This document shows positions 35,086 to 43,932 of a stretch of DNA of 54,601 nucleotides, piece after piece. The DNA is from Verrucomicrobiia bacterium (GTDB taxonomy: Bacteria; Verrucomicrobiota; Verrucomicrobiia; Verrucomicrobiales; Akkermansiaceae): assembly GCA_030430455.1 (NCBI GenBank), contig JAUIJB010000018.1, positions 1-54,601 on the forward strand, written 5' to 3'. Below the pieces are notes generated by a model that was not told the origin of the DNA, ran no database searches, and saw only the letters and a list, made by a program, of their open reading frames with translations. A program made the position numbers and the translations under genes. Position 1 is the stretch's first letter. Each line of letters begins with the position of its first letter.

Positions 35086-36240
35086 CTACCTCAACCCGAG
35101 GTTCTCGACGTACCACTCGGCGAGCTTCCAGCCACCGAACATCCAGGTCAGCGCACCGAGGACCAGGAAGGGGCCGTAGGGCAGGCGCATGCCGAAGCCG
35201 ATGCGGCCGAGCGCCGCGCCGGCCAGCGCGTAGAGTGAACTCGCCAGCAGGGTGAAGAACACCCCGGCCCAGCCGAACAGGGCGCCGATCATCCCCATCA
35301 GGTGGACGTCGCCCATGCCCATCGCCTCGCGGGGAATCACCGCGTGGCGCGCCGTGCCCTCCAGCGACTCGAGGTCCTCGAGGGCGATCTTGCTCCCGTC
35401 CGGAAGCTCGATCTCCTGCTCACGGATGGTGAGCCTGCCGGGTTCCGCCGGCTTGCCGTCGACCACCAGCGAGTCCGCCTCGATCACCAGCCGGTCGGAC
35501 GATCGGTAGAAGATGTCCCACCACGCCAGCTTCTCGTCACCCATGTGGAAGTGGATCGGGTCCTCGTCGTTCTGCGGCTCCTCGAGGCGCCACCCGGCCG
35601 GCTCCTCGCAGTGGATTTCCTTGCGGCCGAAGGCGAGCTTGCCGAGCAGGACCACCACCCACAGGCCGAAGAAGCCGATCACCCCGCCGAGCACCGACTG
35701 CCACAGACCGCCGAGCCACGCGGGCTCCAGCGAGGACCAGGCGATCAGGTCGGGAACCTCCGGCAGCAGCACCGCGGCGACCAGCCCGGCGATCGTCCCG
35801 GTGATCGTCAGGACCAGCGGGATGATCATGTGCTCGGCATCGATGAACGACAGCGCGACGAACGAGGCGATCATGTACCACAGGGGCAGGATCGCGAGCT
35901 GGCCGGGGGCGAAGGACTTGCCCCCGGTCCGCTGGATGACCCACCAGAAGACCGCCGCGAAGAGGAAAGCGGTGAGCAGCTCGACGATCACGTAGCGCGG
36001 CGAGATGGGCGCCTTGCAGTCGCCGCAGCGCCCGCGCAGCAGCAGCCAGCTGATCACCGGCACGTTGCGCCTCAGCGGGATCGGCGACTTGCACTTCGGG
36101 CAGAACGAACGCTTGGGGTCGTTGACGGACAGCCCGAGCGGAAGCCGGTAGATCACCACGTTGAGGAAGGACCCGATGCAGGCACCGATCAGGAACGCGG
36201 GAACCAGCCAGACCGGATGATCGAACGGCGGATAGATCAC
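35086..36240 (-). CDS. pilD: Prepilin peptidase / N-methyltransferase (A24A)
   Basis: 384 residues from a GTG at 36240 (V/M-IYPPFDHPVW); a GTG at 36258 is an alternative, and no ATG fits. IGSFLNVVIYRLPLGLSVNDP is the classic start. Zinc cysteines CPKC and CGDC frame the methylase domain. The two catalytic aspartates are in SFIDAEHMIIP and GMGDVHLM. Between them sits an insertion of roughly 100 residues (soluble, with HCEEPAGWRL, HFHMGDEKLAWWD and SLVVDGKPAEPG) not present in proteobacterial PilD. It cleaves and methylates pilins such as those at 1-676. It is divergent from the CCA-type gene. Confidence 0.9.
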   Translation of the reverse strand: MIYPPFDHPVWLVPAFLIGACIGSFLNVVIYRLPLGLSVNDPKRSFCPKCKSPIPLRRNVPVISWLLLRGRCGDCKAPISPRYVIVELLTAFLFAAVFWWVIQRTGGKSFAPGQLAILPLWYMIASFVALSFIDAEHMIIPLVLTITGTIAGLVAAVLLPEVPDLIAWSSLEPAWLGGLWQSVLGGVIGFFGLWVVVLLGKLAFGRKEIHCEEPAGWRLEEPQNDEDPIHFHMGDEKLAWWDIFYRSSDRLVIEADSLVVDGKPAEPGRLTIREQEIELPDGSKIALEDLESLEGTARHAVIPREAMGMGDVHLMGMIGALFGWAGVFFTLLASSLYALAGAALGRIGFGMRLPYGPFLVLGALTWMFGGWKLAEWYVENLGLR

Positions 36241-36266
36241 GCCGGCAGTGAAACCCACGACAATCG

Positions 36267-36282
36267 TTTCGGAAATCCGAAA
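36267..36282. promoter_or_regulatory. Small palindrome in the pilD-cca divergent region
   Basis: TTTCGG-AAAT-CCGAAA lies in a locally AT-rich patch between the divergent starts at 36240 and 36331. It could be an operator or the spacer of overlapping promoters; no clear hexamers are seen. Confidence 0.3.
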
Positions 36283-36330
36283 TTTCCGGGATCTTCCCCG
36301 GCCCCTCCCTTGAATCCGGCCCCGCCAGCC

Positions 36331-37680
36331 ATGATGCTGCCGGGCGTGAGCCCGCGCGACGCCGCCATCCAGCTTGCCCGCCGCCTGCGTGCGGCGGGCC
36401 ACACCGCGCTGTTCGCCGGCGGCTGCGTGCGCGACCGCCTGCTCGGCCGCACGCCCAAGGACCACGACATCGCCACCTCGGCGACCCCCGCCGAGGTCGC
36501 CGCCCTGTTCCCGGGCAGCAACGAGATCGGCGCCCACTTCGGGGTCGTGCTGGTGAAGTCCCACGGCCACGCCATCGAGGTCGCCACCTTCCGCACCGAT
36601 GGCTCCTACCGCGACGGGCGCCATCCGGAGTCGGTCACCTTCTCGACCCCGCAGGAGGACGCCGCGCGCCGCGACTTCACCGTCAACGGGCTCTTCGAGG
36701 ACCCCGAGAGCGGCGAGGTGATCGACTACGTCGGTGGTCGCGCCGACCTCGAGGCCGGCATCCTGCGGGCGATCGGCGACCCCGCGCAGCGCTTCCGTGA
36801 GGATGCCCTGCGCCTGCTTCGCGCCGCCCGCTTCGCCACCACCCTCGGCTTCACCATCGAGCAGGGCACCCTCGCCGCGATGAGCGAGCACGCCGGCCTG
36901 CTCGGACGGATCTCCCCCGAGCGGATCCGCGACGAGTTCTCGCGCCTGATCGTCGCGCCGCAGCGCGCCCGCGGGATCGGCCTGCTGGTCGACACCGGCC
37001 TGGTCCGGAGCTTCCTCCCCGAGCTGCTCGACCTGGTCGGCTGCGAGCAGCCGCCCGAGTGGCACCCCGAGGGCGACGTCTACACCCACACCCGGATCAT
37101 GCTCGAGATGGTCGGGACCCCCGGCGAGGAGGCCCCGCTGGAGCTCTGCCTCGCGGTCCTGCTGCACGACATCGGCAAGCCGCCGACCCGGACTTGGGAC
37201 GAGGCCGACGACCGCATCCGCTTCAACGGCCACGATGCCGTCGGCGCCCGCATGACCGAGACCATCCTGCGGCGGCTCAAGTATTCGAACCAGGTCATCG
37301 AGGAGGTGACCTTCATCGTCTCGCGCCACATGCAGTTCATGAACGTGCAGCAGATGCGCGTGGCCAAGCTCAAGCGCTTCATGTCGGCACCGACCTTTCC
37401 CCTCGAGCTCGAGCTGCACCGGGTCGACTGCGCCTCGTCGAACGGCTTCACCGACAACCTCGAGTTCCTCATCGACAAGGAGAAGGAATTCGCCGCTGAG
37501 CCGCTGATCCCCCCGCCGCTGCTGACCGGCCACGACCTGATCCGGCTCGGCCTCAAGCCCGGCCCGCACTTCGGCAGGATTCTCGACGCGGTCCAGACCG
37601 AGCAACTCGAGGGCCGCCTGCACGACCGCGACCGGGCGATCGAGTGGCTGCGCTGCGGCGGCATGCTGTCGCCGGAGTGA
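36331..37680 (+). CDS. cca: tRNA nucleotidyltransferase / poly(A) polymerase family with HD domain
   Basis: 449 residues from ATG 36331. The class II nucleotidyltransferase head shows FAGGCVRDRLLGR (28-40) and the catalytic PKDHDIAT (Asp44, Asp46), then TFRTDG and RRDFTVNGLF. The neck region has GDPAQRFREDALRLLRAARFA. An HD phosphohydrolase-type block (LCLAVLLHDIGKP with VSRH later) sits around residues 270-335. Architecture matches CCA-adding or poly(A)-adding enzymes of the PcnB/Cca superfamily; ATP/CTP choice cannot be read reliably. A full CCA-adding role is most likely as no other copy is in view. Confidence 0.85.
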   Translation: MMLPGVSPRDAAIQLARRLRAAGHTALFAGGCVRDRLLGRTPKDHDIATSATPAEVAALFPGSNEIGAHFGVVLVKSHGHAIEVATFRTDGSYRDGRHPESVTFSTPQEDAARRDFTVNGLFEDPESGEVIDYVGGRADLEAGILRAIGDPAQRFREDALRLLRAARFATTLGFTIEQGTLAAMSEHAGLLGRISPERIRDEFSRLIVAPQRARGIGLLVDTGLVRSFLPELLDLVGCEQPPEWHPEGDVYTHTRIMLEMVGTPGEEAPLELCLAVLLHDIGKPPTRTWDEADDRIRFNGHDAVGARMTETILRRLKYSNQVIEEVTFIVSRHMQFMNVQQMRVAKLKRFMSAPTFPLELELHRVDCASSNGFTDNLEFLIDKEKEFAAEPLIPPPLLTGHDLIRLGLKPGPHFGRILDAVQTEQLEGRLHDRDRAIEWLRCGGMLSPE

Positions 37681-37714
37681 CCGGGACTTCCCGCCGTGAC
37701 TTCCCTATCGGACC

Positions 37715-37892
37715 GCAGGCTTCAGCCTGCCGAGTCGCCCTTGTACTCCGCCTCAACACCTCTTGGCCGACTGAAGTCGGCGCTCCGATGCTCCCAACTG
37801 GTCGGGCGAGGCTCCGATCGGACCGCGGACTTGAGTCCGCCCCGAAGCACTCATCCGCTCCGCCTCCACACCTCAATGCCGACTGAAGTCGG
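37715..37892. repeat. Cluster of four TTCA/TGAA/TTGA-loop palindromes
   Basis: GCAGGC-TTCA-GCCTGC (37715-37730), CCGAC-TGAA-GTCGG (37767-37780), GCGGAC-TTGA-GTCCGC (37825-37840) and CCGAC-TGAA-GTCGG (37879-37892). The spacers repeat CTCCGCCTCMACACCTC, so the array has a period of about 55 bases. It occupies the 251-base gap between convergent genes; no gene is seen. Confidence 0.75.
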
Positions 37893-37931
37893 TGCTCCGG
37901 TCCCCCCTTGCCGCCCGTTGCTGGCTACCGG

Positions 37932-38522
37932 CTACTTTGCCTCCCCGGCGCGCTCGTAGATGAAGCGCTCATAGGGCTTCTGGCTCGCCTGCACGGCGAT
38001 CCAGCGGCCGGCATCGTCCGCCACGCCGACGGCGTAGCCGCGGTAGTCGAGGAGGCGGCCCTGGCCGGGCCGGTAGACGGTCGAGAAGAAGACCTCCCCG
38101 TCCGCCGCGACCTGCTTTTCCTCCATCGCATGGAAGTCGACGCCACTGCGCCCCTTGCCGATCCACACGACGCGGACCACGACCTTCCTTCCCGCCAGCT
38201 TCTCCAGCTTCACCGACACCTTGCGGGCGTCGTACTTGCTGTTGGCCTCGTTCGAGTCGACCTTCACCGTCCGCGCCTCGACCTCCAGCTCGGGATAGAC
38301 CTTTGCCTTGGCGATGTGGTCCCGGTCCGCCTCGCTGAGCGAGTCGATCGGGATCCGGAAGCGCTTGTTCTCGACCAGCAGCTTGACGTGGGTGGCGTCC
38401 TTCTCGATCAGCGTTCCGACGATCTCGCGGCCGTCCCGGTTGGTCCAGGTCCTGGCCTCCTCAGCGATCGCCTGAAGCCCCGACACCAGCAGGGCCGTCG
38501 CGACCAGCAGCATTCGACTCAT
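37932..38522 (-). CDS. Secreted SHD1 (SLA1 homology domain 1) protein
   Basis: 196 residues with a signal peptide (SRMLLVATALLVSGLQAIA). Residues about 24-75 match the SHD1 pattern: ARTWTNRDGREIVGTLIEKD, KLLVENKRFRIPIDSLSEADRDHI, a small beta-domain frequent in Planctomycetes and Verrucomicrobia secreted proteins. The C-terminal half (about 80-190) is a beta-rich unknown domain with VWIGKGRSGVDFHAMEEKQV. Role unknown; SHD1 in eukaryotic Sla1 binds NPFxD motifs. It lies next to the IS-bearing heptamer array. Confidence 0.75.
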   Translation of the reverse strand: MSRMLLVATALLVSGLQAIAEEARTWTNRDGREIVGTLIEKDATHVKLLVENKRFRIPIDSLSEADRDHIAKAKVYPELEVEARTVKVDSNEANSKYDARKVSVKLEKLAGRKVVVRVVWIGKGRSGVDFHAMEEKQVAADGEVFFSTVYRPGQGRLLDYRGYAVGVADDAGRWIAVQASQKPYERFIYERAGEAK

Positions 38523-38624
38523 GCTCGCGACCCTCACGAGCGCACGACCGCGGGTCAAGTCCGGCGATGGTCGGGCGAGTCACCCCAAGCGTCCATTCAC
38601 CCGTCACTAGTCACTAGTGCTGCG

Positions 38625-39257
38625 TCAAATTTGAACTGATGGATACAAGCTGCACAACTTGATCCGCGCCTTCTCGTTGGTAAACTGCCAGTTGGTCTTC
38701 GCTTCGGACTGATTGCGTCTCGTGACCACCGAAGCGAGTTCGTCGCGCAGTTGCTCTTTGCTCGCAATGCGTTCGCTCAGTCCGGTGCGTACCAGGGCGG
38801 AGATCTCACTCTCGGCGATATTGAGCCAACTGCCGTGCTTCGGTGTGTGATGCCGCTCGAATCGGCTTGCCAGCTCACGTGCCTTTTCCGGCGGGAAGGT
38901 GGCGTAGAGCGAATCGTCGCAATGGGTGTTGAGGTTGTCCTCGACGAGGATGATCCGCTCCGCCTTCGGAAACATCTCCATCGCGACGAACTCCAGGGCA
39001 TGGGCGTAGTCGTGGGCCGTGCGCCGGCCTTCCGGTCCGATGTGGATCTCCCTCCTCCCCTCCAGTGGGGCGTAGATTAGAAAGGCCGACGCACTGCCAT
39101 GCCGGACATACTCGCTGTCTTGTCGAGCTACCCGCCCGGGACGGGCGGGGAGTGCCGGGCTGACCTCGCCGAGAAGCTGTTTGCAGAATTCATCGAGGCA
39201 CACCAGCGGCCGGCTCCCGTCGCGCGGGCGCTGATAGACATCCAGCACATCCTCCAT
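38625..39257 (-). CDS. IS630 transposase, catalytic part (orfB)
   Basis: 210 residues from the first ATG, but the frame is open from the A7 run at 39334-39328, where it would read KNEFKPWLKKCWCIPPKANA before the ATG. DDE residues: Asp in CLDEF, Asp in ILVEDNLNTH and Glu in GSWLNIAESEI, all family-typical. The stop lies within the left terminal repeat. It is probably made as a fusion with orfA by -1 frameshifting; the fused protein would be about 380 residues. Confidence 0.85.
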   Translation of the reverse strand: MEDVLDVYQRPRDGSRPLVCLDEFCKQLLGEVSPALPARPGRVARQDSEYVRHGSASAFLIYAPLEGRREIHIGPEGRRTAHDYAHALEFVAMEMFPKAERIILVEDNLNTHCDDSLYATFPPEKARELASRFERHHTPKHGSWLNIAESEISALVRTGLSERIASKEQLRDELASVVTRRNQSEAKTNWQFTNEKARIKLCSLYPSVQI

Positions 39258-39307
39258 GCGCGCGACGAATGAGGCGTTGGCTTTCGGAGGAATGCACCAG
39301 CACTTCT

Positions 39308-39769
39308 TCAGCCACGGCTTGAACTCGTTTTTTTGAGCTCGGCACGCACGGTTTCACGACTGATGGAATCGACGACCTCCAGTTCGACGAGCTGCTCGGA
39401 AAGCAGGCTCAGGGTCCACCGTGCGCATCCTTCGGGAGGGTCGGAACAGGCCAGGGCGGTCAACCGGGCCTGCCCTTCGCCATCGAGTTTTCGGGGGCGC
39501 GAAACCACCTCCTGCTTCTTGCGTTCGAGGGCATCCACGGGGCCGACTTCGCAGCAGCGCTGTCGCAGCCGTTGCAAGGTGGCTTTGGCAATGCCGGTCT
39601 TCTCAATGATCTCGGGATCCTTCGCTCCCTCACCGTCCTCAGACTCGTCACATAGCAGCAAAGCCCGAGCCTTGAGTACCTTGTGGGCCGCAGCATTGCG
39701 CTTCCGGGTCAGGGCCAGGAGTTCCGATCGCTCTTCGGCGGACAACTTGATGCGGTAGATTTTTCGCAT
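39308..39769 (-). CDS. IS630 transposase, DNA-binding part (orfA)
   Basis: 153 residues. Helix-turn-helix regions are expected at about 45-75 (DPEIIEKTGIAKATLQRLRQ) and 95-140, which bind the terminal repeats. The frame continues a few codons past CTC AAA AAA ACG and stops (TGA) at 39308. Sliding back one base on the A7 run (39328-39334) joins it to the catalytic frame, giving LKKNEFKPW. This is the usual IS630 two-frame design, so it need not be a broken gene. Confidence 0.85.
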   Translation of the reverse strand: MRKIYRIKLSAEERSELLALTRKRNAAAHKVLKARALLLCDESEDGEGAKDPEIIEKTGIAKATLQRLRQRCCEVGPVDALERKKQEVVSRPRKLDGEGQARLTALACSDPPEGCARWTLSLLSEQLVELEVVDSISRETVRAELKKTSSSRG

Positions 39770-39954
39770 CTCCTAAAGTTGTCATACTTCTAAAAAGTAC
39801 CAGTCAAAAGTTCAAAAATATGTATCAATTCAATCTGGACGCAGCACTAGTCACTAGTCACTAGTCACTAGTCACTAGTCACTGGTCACTGGTCACTGGT
39901 CACTGGTCACTGGTCACTGGTCACTGGTCACTCGCCACTCCGGCGAAGCCGGCC

Positions 39955-40347
39955 TCAACCGTCCTCGCCCTTGCCGACCCCGGCGATCTCGTCGGCCTCG
40001 AGCGCGATGCGCGAATAGATGGCGTCGATGTCCTTGCGCTCGAGCTTCAGGTCGTCCTGCTCGGCCTCGAGGGTCGCCAGCAGGCAGTCGGTGAAGCGCT
40101 TCAGGTGGTAGCGCTTGATCTGCATGCCGGCGTGCACCTCGCGCAGCGGCCGGCCGGAATAGAACAGCGGGCCGCCGAGGGCCTCGCTGAAGAACTCCTT
40201 CTGCATCTTCCTCAGCGCCTCCATCGGCACGTGCTTGAAGAAGGGACCGATCTCGGGGTCGGCCAGCACGCGGTCGTAAAAGGCGCCGACCAGCTTGACG
40301 ATCCCGTCCTCGCCGCCGATCCGATCGTAAAGGCTCTCCTCGCTCAT
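39955..40347 (-). CDS. Truncated hemoglobin (group I/II-like)
   Basis: 130 residues from ATG 40347 (MSEESLYDRIGGEDGIVKLV). The start matches the trHb family pattern (LYxRIGGxxGI), FYDRVLADPEIGPFF follows, and His residues in REVHAGMQIKRYHLKRF can serve as heme ligands. Trunkated globins bind O2 or NO in the cytosol. It diverges from the siroheme-decarboxylase-like gene at 40481, which supports a heme or nitrogen-oxide setting. A start 30 codons upstream is rejected because it would cover the intergenic region. Confidence 0.85.
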   Translation of the reverse strand: MSEESLYDRIGGEDGIVKLVGAFYDRVLADPEIGPFFKHVPMEALRKMQKEFFSEALGGPLFYSGRPLREVHAGMQIKRYHLKRFTDCLLATLEAEQDDLKLERKDIDAIYSRIALEADEIAGVGKGEDG

Positions 40348-40480
40348 GGCCGCAGCATCCCCCGTGATCCGCCCCCGCGCCAAGCAGATCTTGCGTTCTT
40401 CATCGCCCGAGCCGGCCGGATGCGGGGATTCGGGCAATTTCCGCGTGGCTCCGGCCCGGATCCGCTCCTAGCCTCCCGCC

Positions 40481-41605
40481 ATGCCCACCGTGCCCGTCGA
40501 ACACAGCGACCCGGTCAATGCCCGCATCCTCGCGGTTTCCGAGGACCTTGTCTCCGGATTCCAGGAGTTCCCCTTCCACGTCATCGCCGAGCAGTCGGGG
40601 GTCGACCTCGACACCGTGCTCGAGCGGATCCGCGCGATGCTCGACGCCGGCGTCATCCGCCGGGTCCGCCAGACCCTGCTGGCCACCAAGCTCGCCCACG
40701 GCGCGCTGGTCGCCTGGCGCGTGCCCGAGGAGCGCCTGAACGCGGCCTTCGACTACATGGCGAAGTGCGATCCCTTCTCCGGCCACGTCGTGATCCGCTC
40801 GACCGACGGCCAGGTCTCCGGCTCCGGCTACCGGCTGTGGACCACCCTCAAGGTGCCCGTCGGCGAGGCCCTCGAGGATCACGCCGGGGTGCTCAAGGAG
40901 ATCACCGGGGCCGAGGAGTTCATTCTCATGCCCGCCCACGGCGTGTTCGCGCTTGGTGTCGGCCACGTCCGCCGCAAGGGCCTCGAGCCCGGCGCCAAGC
41001 TTCCCGAGCCGGCCGTGATGATGACCACCGCGACCGTCGACCTCGACGACGAGGAGTGGAACGTCCTGCTCCACCTGAAGGAGGAGCTCGCGGCGGATGA
41101 AATCGTCGCCGACCCGTGGAGCGGGCGCGCCCGCCAGGCCGGCCTGAGCCGCGAGCGCTTCTGCGAGGTCGCCACCCGCCTCAACGAGAAGCGCGTGATC
41201 GGTCGCTTCTCGACCTTCCTCGAGCACATCAAGGCCTCGCAGTCCGGCCAGCGGGTCACCCGCTTCAACGGCCTGTTCCACTGGGCCGTGCCGAAGGGCC
41301 GCGAGGAGGAGGCCGGCAGCGAGGTCGGCCGCCACCACTGCATGACCCACGCCTACTGGCGCGAGGGCGGGCCGCGCTTCGGCAACGTCAACATCATGGG
41401 GGTCGTCCACGGCACCGAGAAGGACAAGGTCCTGGCCCACAAGGAGGCCATCGACCGCCACCTCGAGGCCTGCGGCATCCCGGTGAGCTACACCAACGTC
41501 TTCTGGGGCGGCCGCTCCGAGATCAAGCCCTCGGAGATTTCACCGAAGGTCTACCGCGAATGGCACCAGGCCCCGCCGCCTCTCAAGGCCGCCCGGTCGG
41601 AATGA
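40481..41605 (+). CDS. Two-module Lrp/AsnC-type protein, siroheme decarboxylase (AhbA/B, NirDLGH)-like
   Basis: 374 residues comprising two tandem copies of an HTH plus RAM-like half. Module 1 starts NARILAVSEDLVSGFQEFPFHVIAEQSG; VLERIRAMLDAGVIRRVRQTL is its recognition-type end. Module 2 (from about 190) has EWNVLLHLKEELAADEIV and LNEKRVIGRFSTFLEH. The block HHCMTHAYWREGGPRFGNVNIMGVVHG resembles the (V/T)xHxYxR...PYNLFxMxH catalytic region of heme d1 / alternative-heme decarboxylases. It may be an enzyme of siroheme-dependent heme synthesis or a derived regulator. No other ahb/nir gene is near. Confidence 0.65.
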   Translation: MPTVPVEHSDPVNARILAVSEDLVSGFQEFPFHVIAEQSGVDLDTVLERIRAMLDAGVIRRVRQTLLATKLAHGALVAWRVPEERLNAAFDYMAKCDPFSGHVVIRSTDGQVSGSGYRLWTTLKVPVGEALEDHAGVLKEITGAEEFILMPAHGVFALGVGHVRRKGLEPGAKLPEPAVMMTTATVDLDDEEWNVLLHLKEELAADEIVADPWSGRARQAGLSRERFCEVATRLNEKRVIGRFSTFLEHIKASQSGQRVTRFNGLFHWAVPKGREEEAGSEVGRHHCMTHAYWREGGPRFGNVNIMGVVHGTEKDKVLAHKEAIDRHLEACGIPVSYTNVFWGGRSEIKPSEISPKVYREWHQAPPPLKAARSE

Positions 41606-41667
41606 GGCGAATTCGTCACCGAAGGGCCGTCCGCGAGTCACGAATCTGACGCTACCAAGTCCCCCGA

Positions 41668-42345
<678 letters not shown>

Positions 42346-42447
42346 GCCCGAGCGACCGCCGTCCGTCCCCCCGCCGTTCCGTCAAAAGGATTCCCATGAC
42401 TGCGCATCGGGGCAAAGGTCTCCCCCAGCCGAAGCGGAAACCCCGGA

Positions 42448-43734
42448 ATGCCCGAAGTCCTCGCCACCCTGACCGCCCTCGCCGCCGTCGCCGCCATCGG
42501 CGGGCTGATCCTCACGGCGATCCGGCTCAAGCGCTCGCGGCGCGACTTCGAGGAGGAGGTCAAGGCATGGAAGCTGCGCCTGGAACTCGACCTCCAGCGC
42601 GCCACGCGCGAGCGCAACCGCCTGCTCGACGACCTCGCCGAGGCCTTCCTGCTGCTCGACCACCAGGGCGAGATCGTCTTCGCCAACCGCTCGGCCCGCG
42701 AGCTCTTCCAGGGCCGCAACCTCGACGGCCGGAGGATCAGCGACACCATCCTCGACCGGCGGATCCTCGAGGTGATCGAGCGCACCCTCGCGACCGGCGA
42801 GGGCGAGATCACCCGCGTCGTGCTGCCCCAGCAGGCCTCGCCCCGGGGCGACTCCGAGGGCCGCGGGACCAACGCCTGGATCATCGACGCCCTGCGCGTC
42901 TCGGACAGCCCGACCGAGGCCCCGACCACCCGTGTCCTCATCCGTGACGTGACCGCCGAACACCAGACCGACCAGGTCCGCAAGGACTTCGTCGCCAACG
43001 CCTCCCACGAGCTGCGCACGCCGCTCGCAATCATCAACGGCTACCTCGAGAACCTCCTCGAGGACGACCTCGTCGAAGACCCCGACATCACCCGCCGCTT
43101 CCTCAAGGTGATGCGCAAGCACACCGAGCGGATCGCCCGCATCGTCGAGGACATGCTGGTCATCTCCCGCCTGGAGTCCGGCGAGGCCGCCGCGCTGCGC
43201 CTCAGGTCGTTCCGCCTGCGGTCCTGCTGCAACGATGTGCTCGAGCGCCTCGAGTCGATGATCCGCGCGCAGTCGGCGACGGTCGAGGTGACGATGTCGG
43301 ACGACGAGCTCGAGCTCGTCGGCGATCGCTTCTACTGGACGCAGATCCTCTTCAACCTGGTCGAGAACGCCCTGAAGCAGAACCCGAAGCCGGGGCTGAA
43401 GGTCTTCGTCAAGGCCCGTCGGGACGGGGCGGGGACGGTCGTCGAGGTCGGCGACAACGGCGTCGGGATCCCCAGCGCCGACCTGCCTCACATCTTCCGC
43501 CGCTTCTACCGCGTCGAGAAGCACCACTCGCAGGACGAGATCAAGGGCACCGGCCTGGGCCTCTCGATCGTGCGTCGCGCCGTCGAGGCCCACGGCGGCA
43601 CGATCGAGGTCAGCTCGACCCCCGGCCGCCGGACCTGCTTCACCATGAAGGCCCCTCACCTCGAGGCGCCGCAGGACGACCCGGAACGCCGGCCGTCGGA
43701 CGACGCCGCGGAGAAGAGCGGGGCCGCGGACTGA
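42448..43734 (+). CDS. PhoR-like sensor histidine kinase
   Basis: 428 residues. One N-terminal membrane helix (about 3-26) without a periplasmic domain, then a short coiled segment, a PAS domain (about 60-170; LLLDHQGEIVFANRSA), HisKA with phospho-accepting His187 (ASHELRTPLAIINGYLEN), and a HATPase domain: N-box NLVENALKQN, G1 VGDNGVGIP, F FRRFYR, G2 GTGLGLSIV. Lack of a sensor loop resembles PhoR, which senses via PstSCAB/PhoU. It pairs with the regulator at 41668. The serine/aspartate-rich tail is variable. Confidence 0.92.
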   Translation: MPEVLATLTALAAVAAIGGLILTAIRLKRSRRDFEEEVKAWKLRLELDLQRATRERNRLLDDLAEAFLLLDHQGEIVFANRSARELFQGRNLDGRRISDTILDRRILEVIERTLATGEGEITRVVLPQQASPRGDSEGRGTNAWIIDALRVSDSPTEAPTTRVLIRDVTAEHQTDQVRKDFVANASHELRTPLAIINGYLENLLEDDLVEDPDITRRFLKVMRKHTERIARIVEDMLVISRLESGEAAALRLRSFRLRSCCNDVLERLESMIRAQSATVEVTMSDDELELVGDRFYWTQILFNLVENALKQNPKPGLKVFVKARRDGAGTVVEVGDNGVGIPSADLPHIFRRFYRVEKHHSQDEIKGTGLGLSIVRRAVEAHGGTIEVSSTPGRRTCFTMKAPHLEAPQDDPERRPSDDAAEKSGAAD

Positions 43735-43780
43735 CACCGCGGCAGTGAAACAACCTGACTCCCCTGGTCGGGTGGGATGG

Positions 43781-43844
43781 CCGCAGATTGCGCCGATGAG
43801 CGCAGATGGATTCTGAAATCTGCGTCAATCTGCGTAACCCGCGG
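43781..43844. repeat. CGCAGAT-type inverted repeat
   Basis: CCGCAGATTGCGC...GCGCAGAT on the left is mirrored by ATCTGCGTCAATCTGCG...CCGCGG on the right, around a 9-12 base centre. Repeats of the form 'ATCTGCGTCAATCTGCG' are dispersed in many Bacteroidetes, Verrucomicrobia and Planctomycetes genomes as far as I recall. It lies in the 198-base gap between the convergent kinase and lipoprotein genes. Confidence 0.65.
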
Positions 43845-43932
43845 CCTCCCTTCCGTGGAATCTCAGAGGGTCGGATTGGATCTCAGGACTCGTATGAGGC
43901 GACGGCACCCTCGCGCGCGCCATGGCGCCGGA

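Larger units (their letters stand above)
38617..39847 (-). mobile_element. IS630/Tc1-mariner-family insertion sequence (1231 bp)
   Basis: Terminal inverted repeats start GTGCTGCGTC at both ends (10 perfect, about 16 of 21 overall). It is flanked by the dinucleotide TA on both sides (38615-38616 and 39848-39849), the target duplication typical of IS630. It contains one transposase gene split by an A7 slippery run. Base composition is lower in GC than its neighbours. Both ends and both ORFs look intact, so it may be active. Confidence 0.9.
38603..39933. repeat. GTCACTA/GTCACTG heptamer array, interrupted by an IS
   Basis: Two GTCACTA units (38603-38616) lie left of the insertion sequence. Right of it are four GTCACTA (39850-39877), seven GTCACTG (39878-39926) and one GTCACTC (39927-39933). 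Without the IS these form one array of 14 perfect-phase heptamers, with a switch from A to G at the last position. It lies between two minus-strand genes. Confidence 0.85.

Noticed and set aside
38625..39769. Split transposase considered a pseudogene
   Set aside because: The two frames meet at an A7 run, DDE residues are intact, and both terminal repeats and the TA duplication are present; programmed frameshifting is the simpler reading.
38603..39933. Tandem heptamers considered as a CRISPR array
   Set aside because: Units are 7 bases with no spacers, and no cas genes are present.
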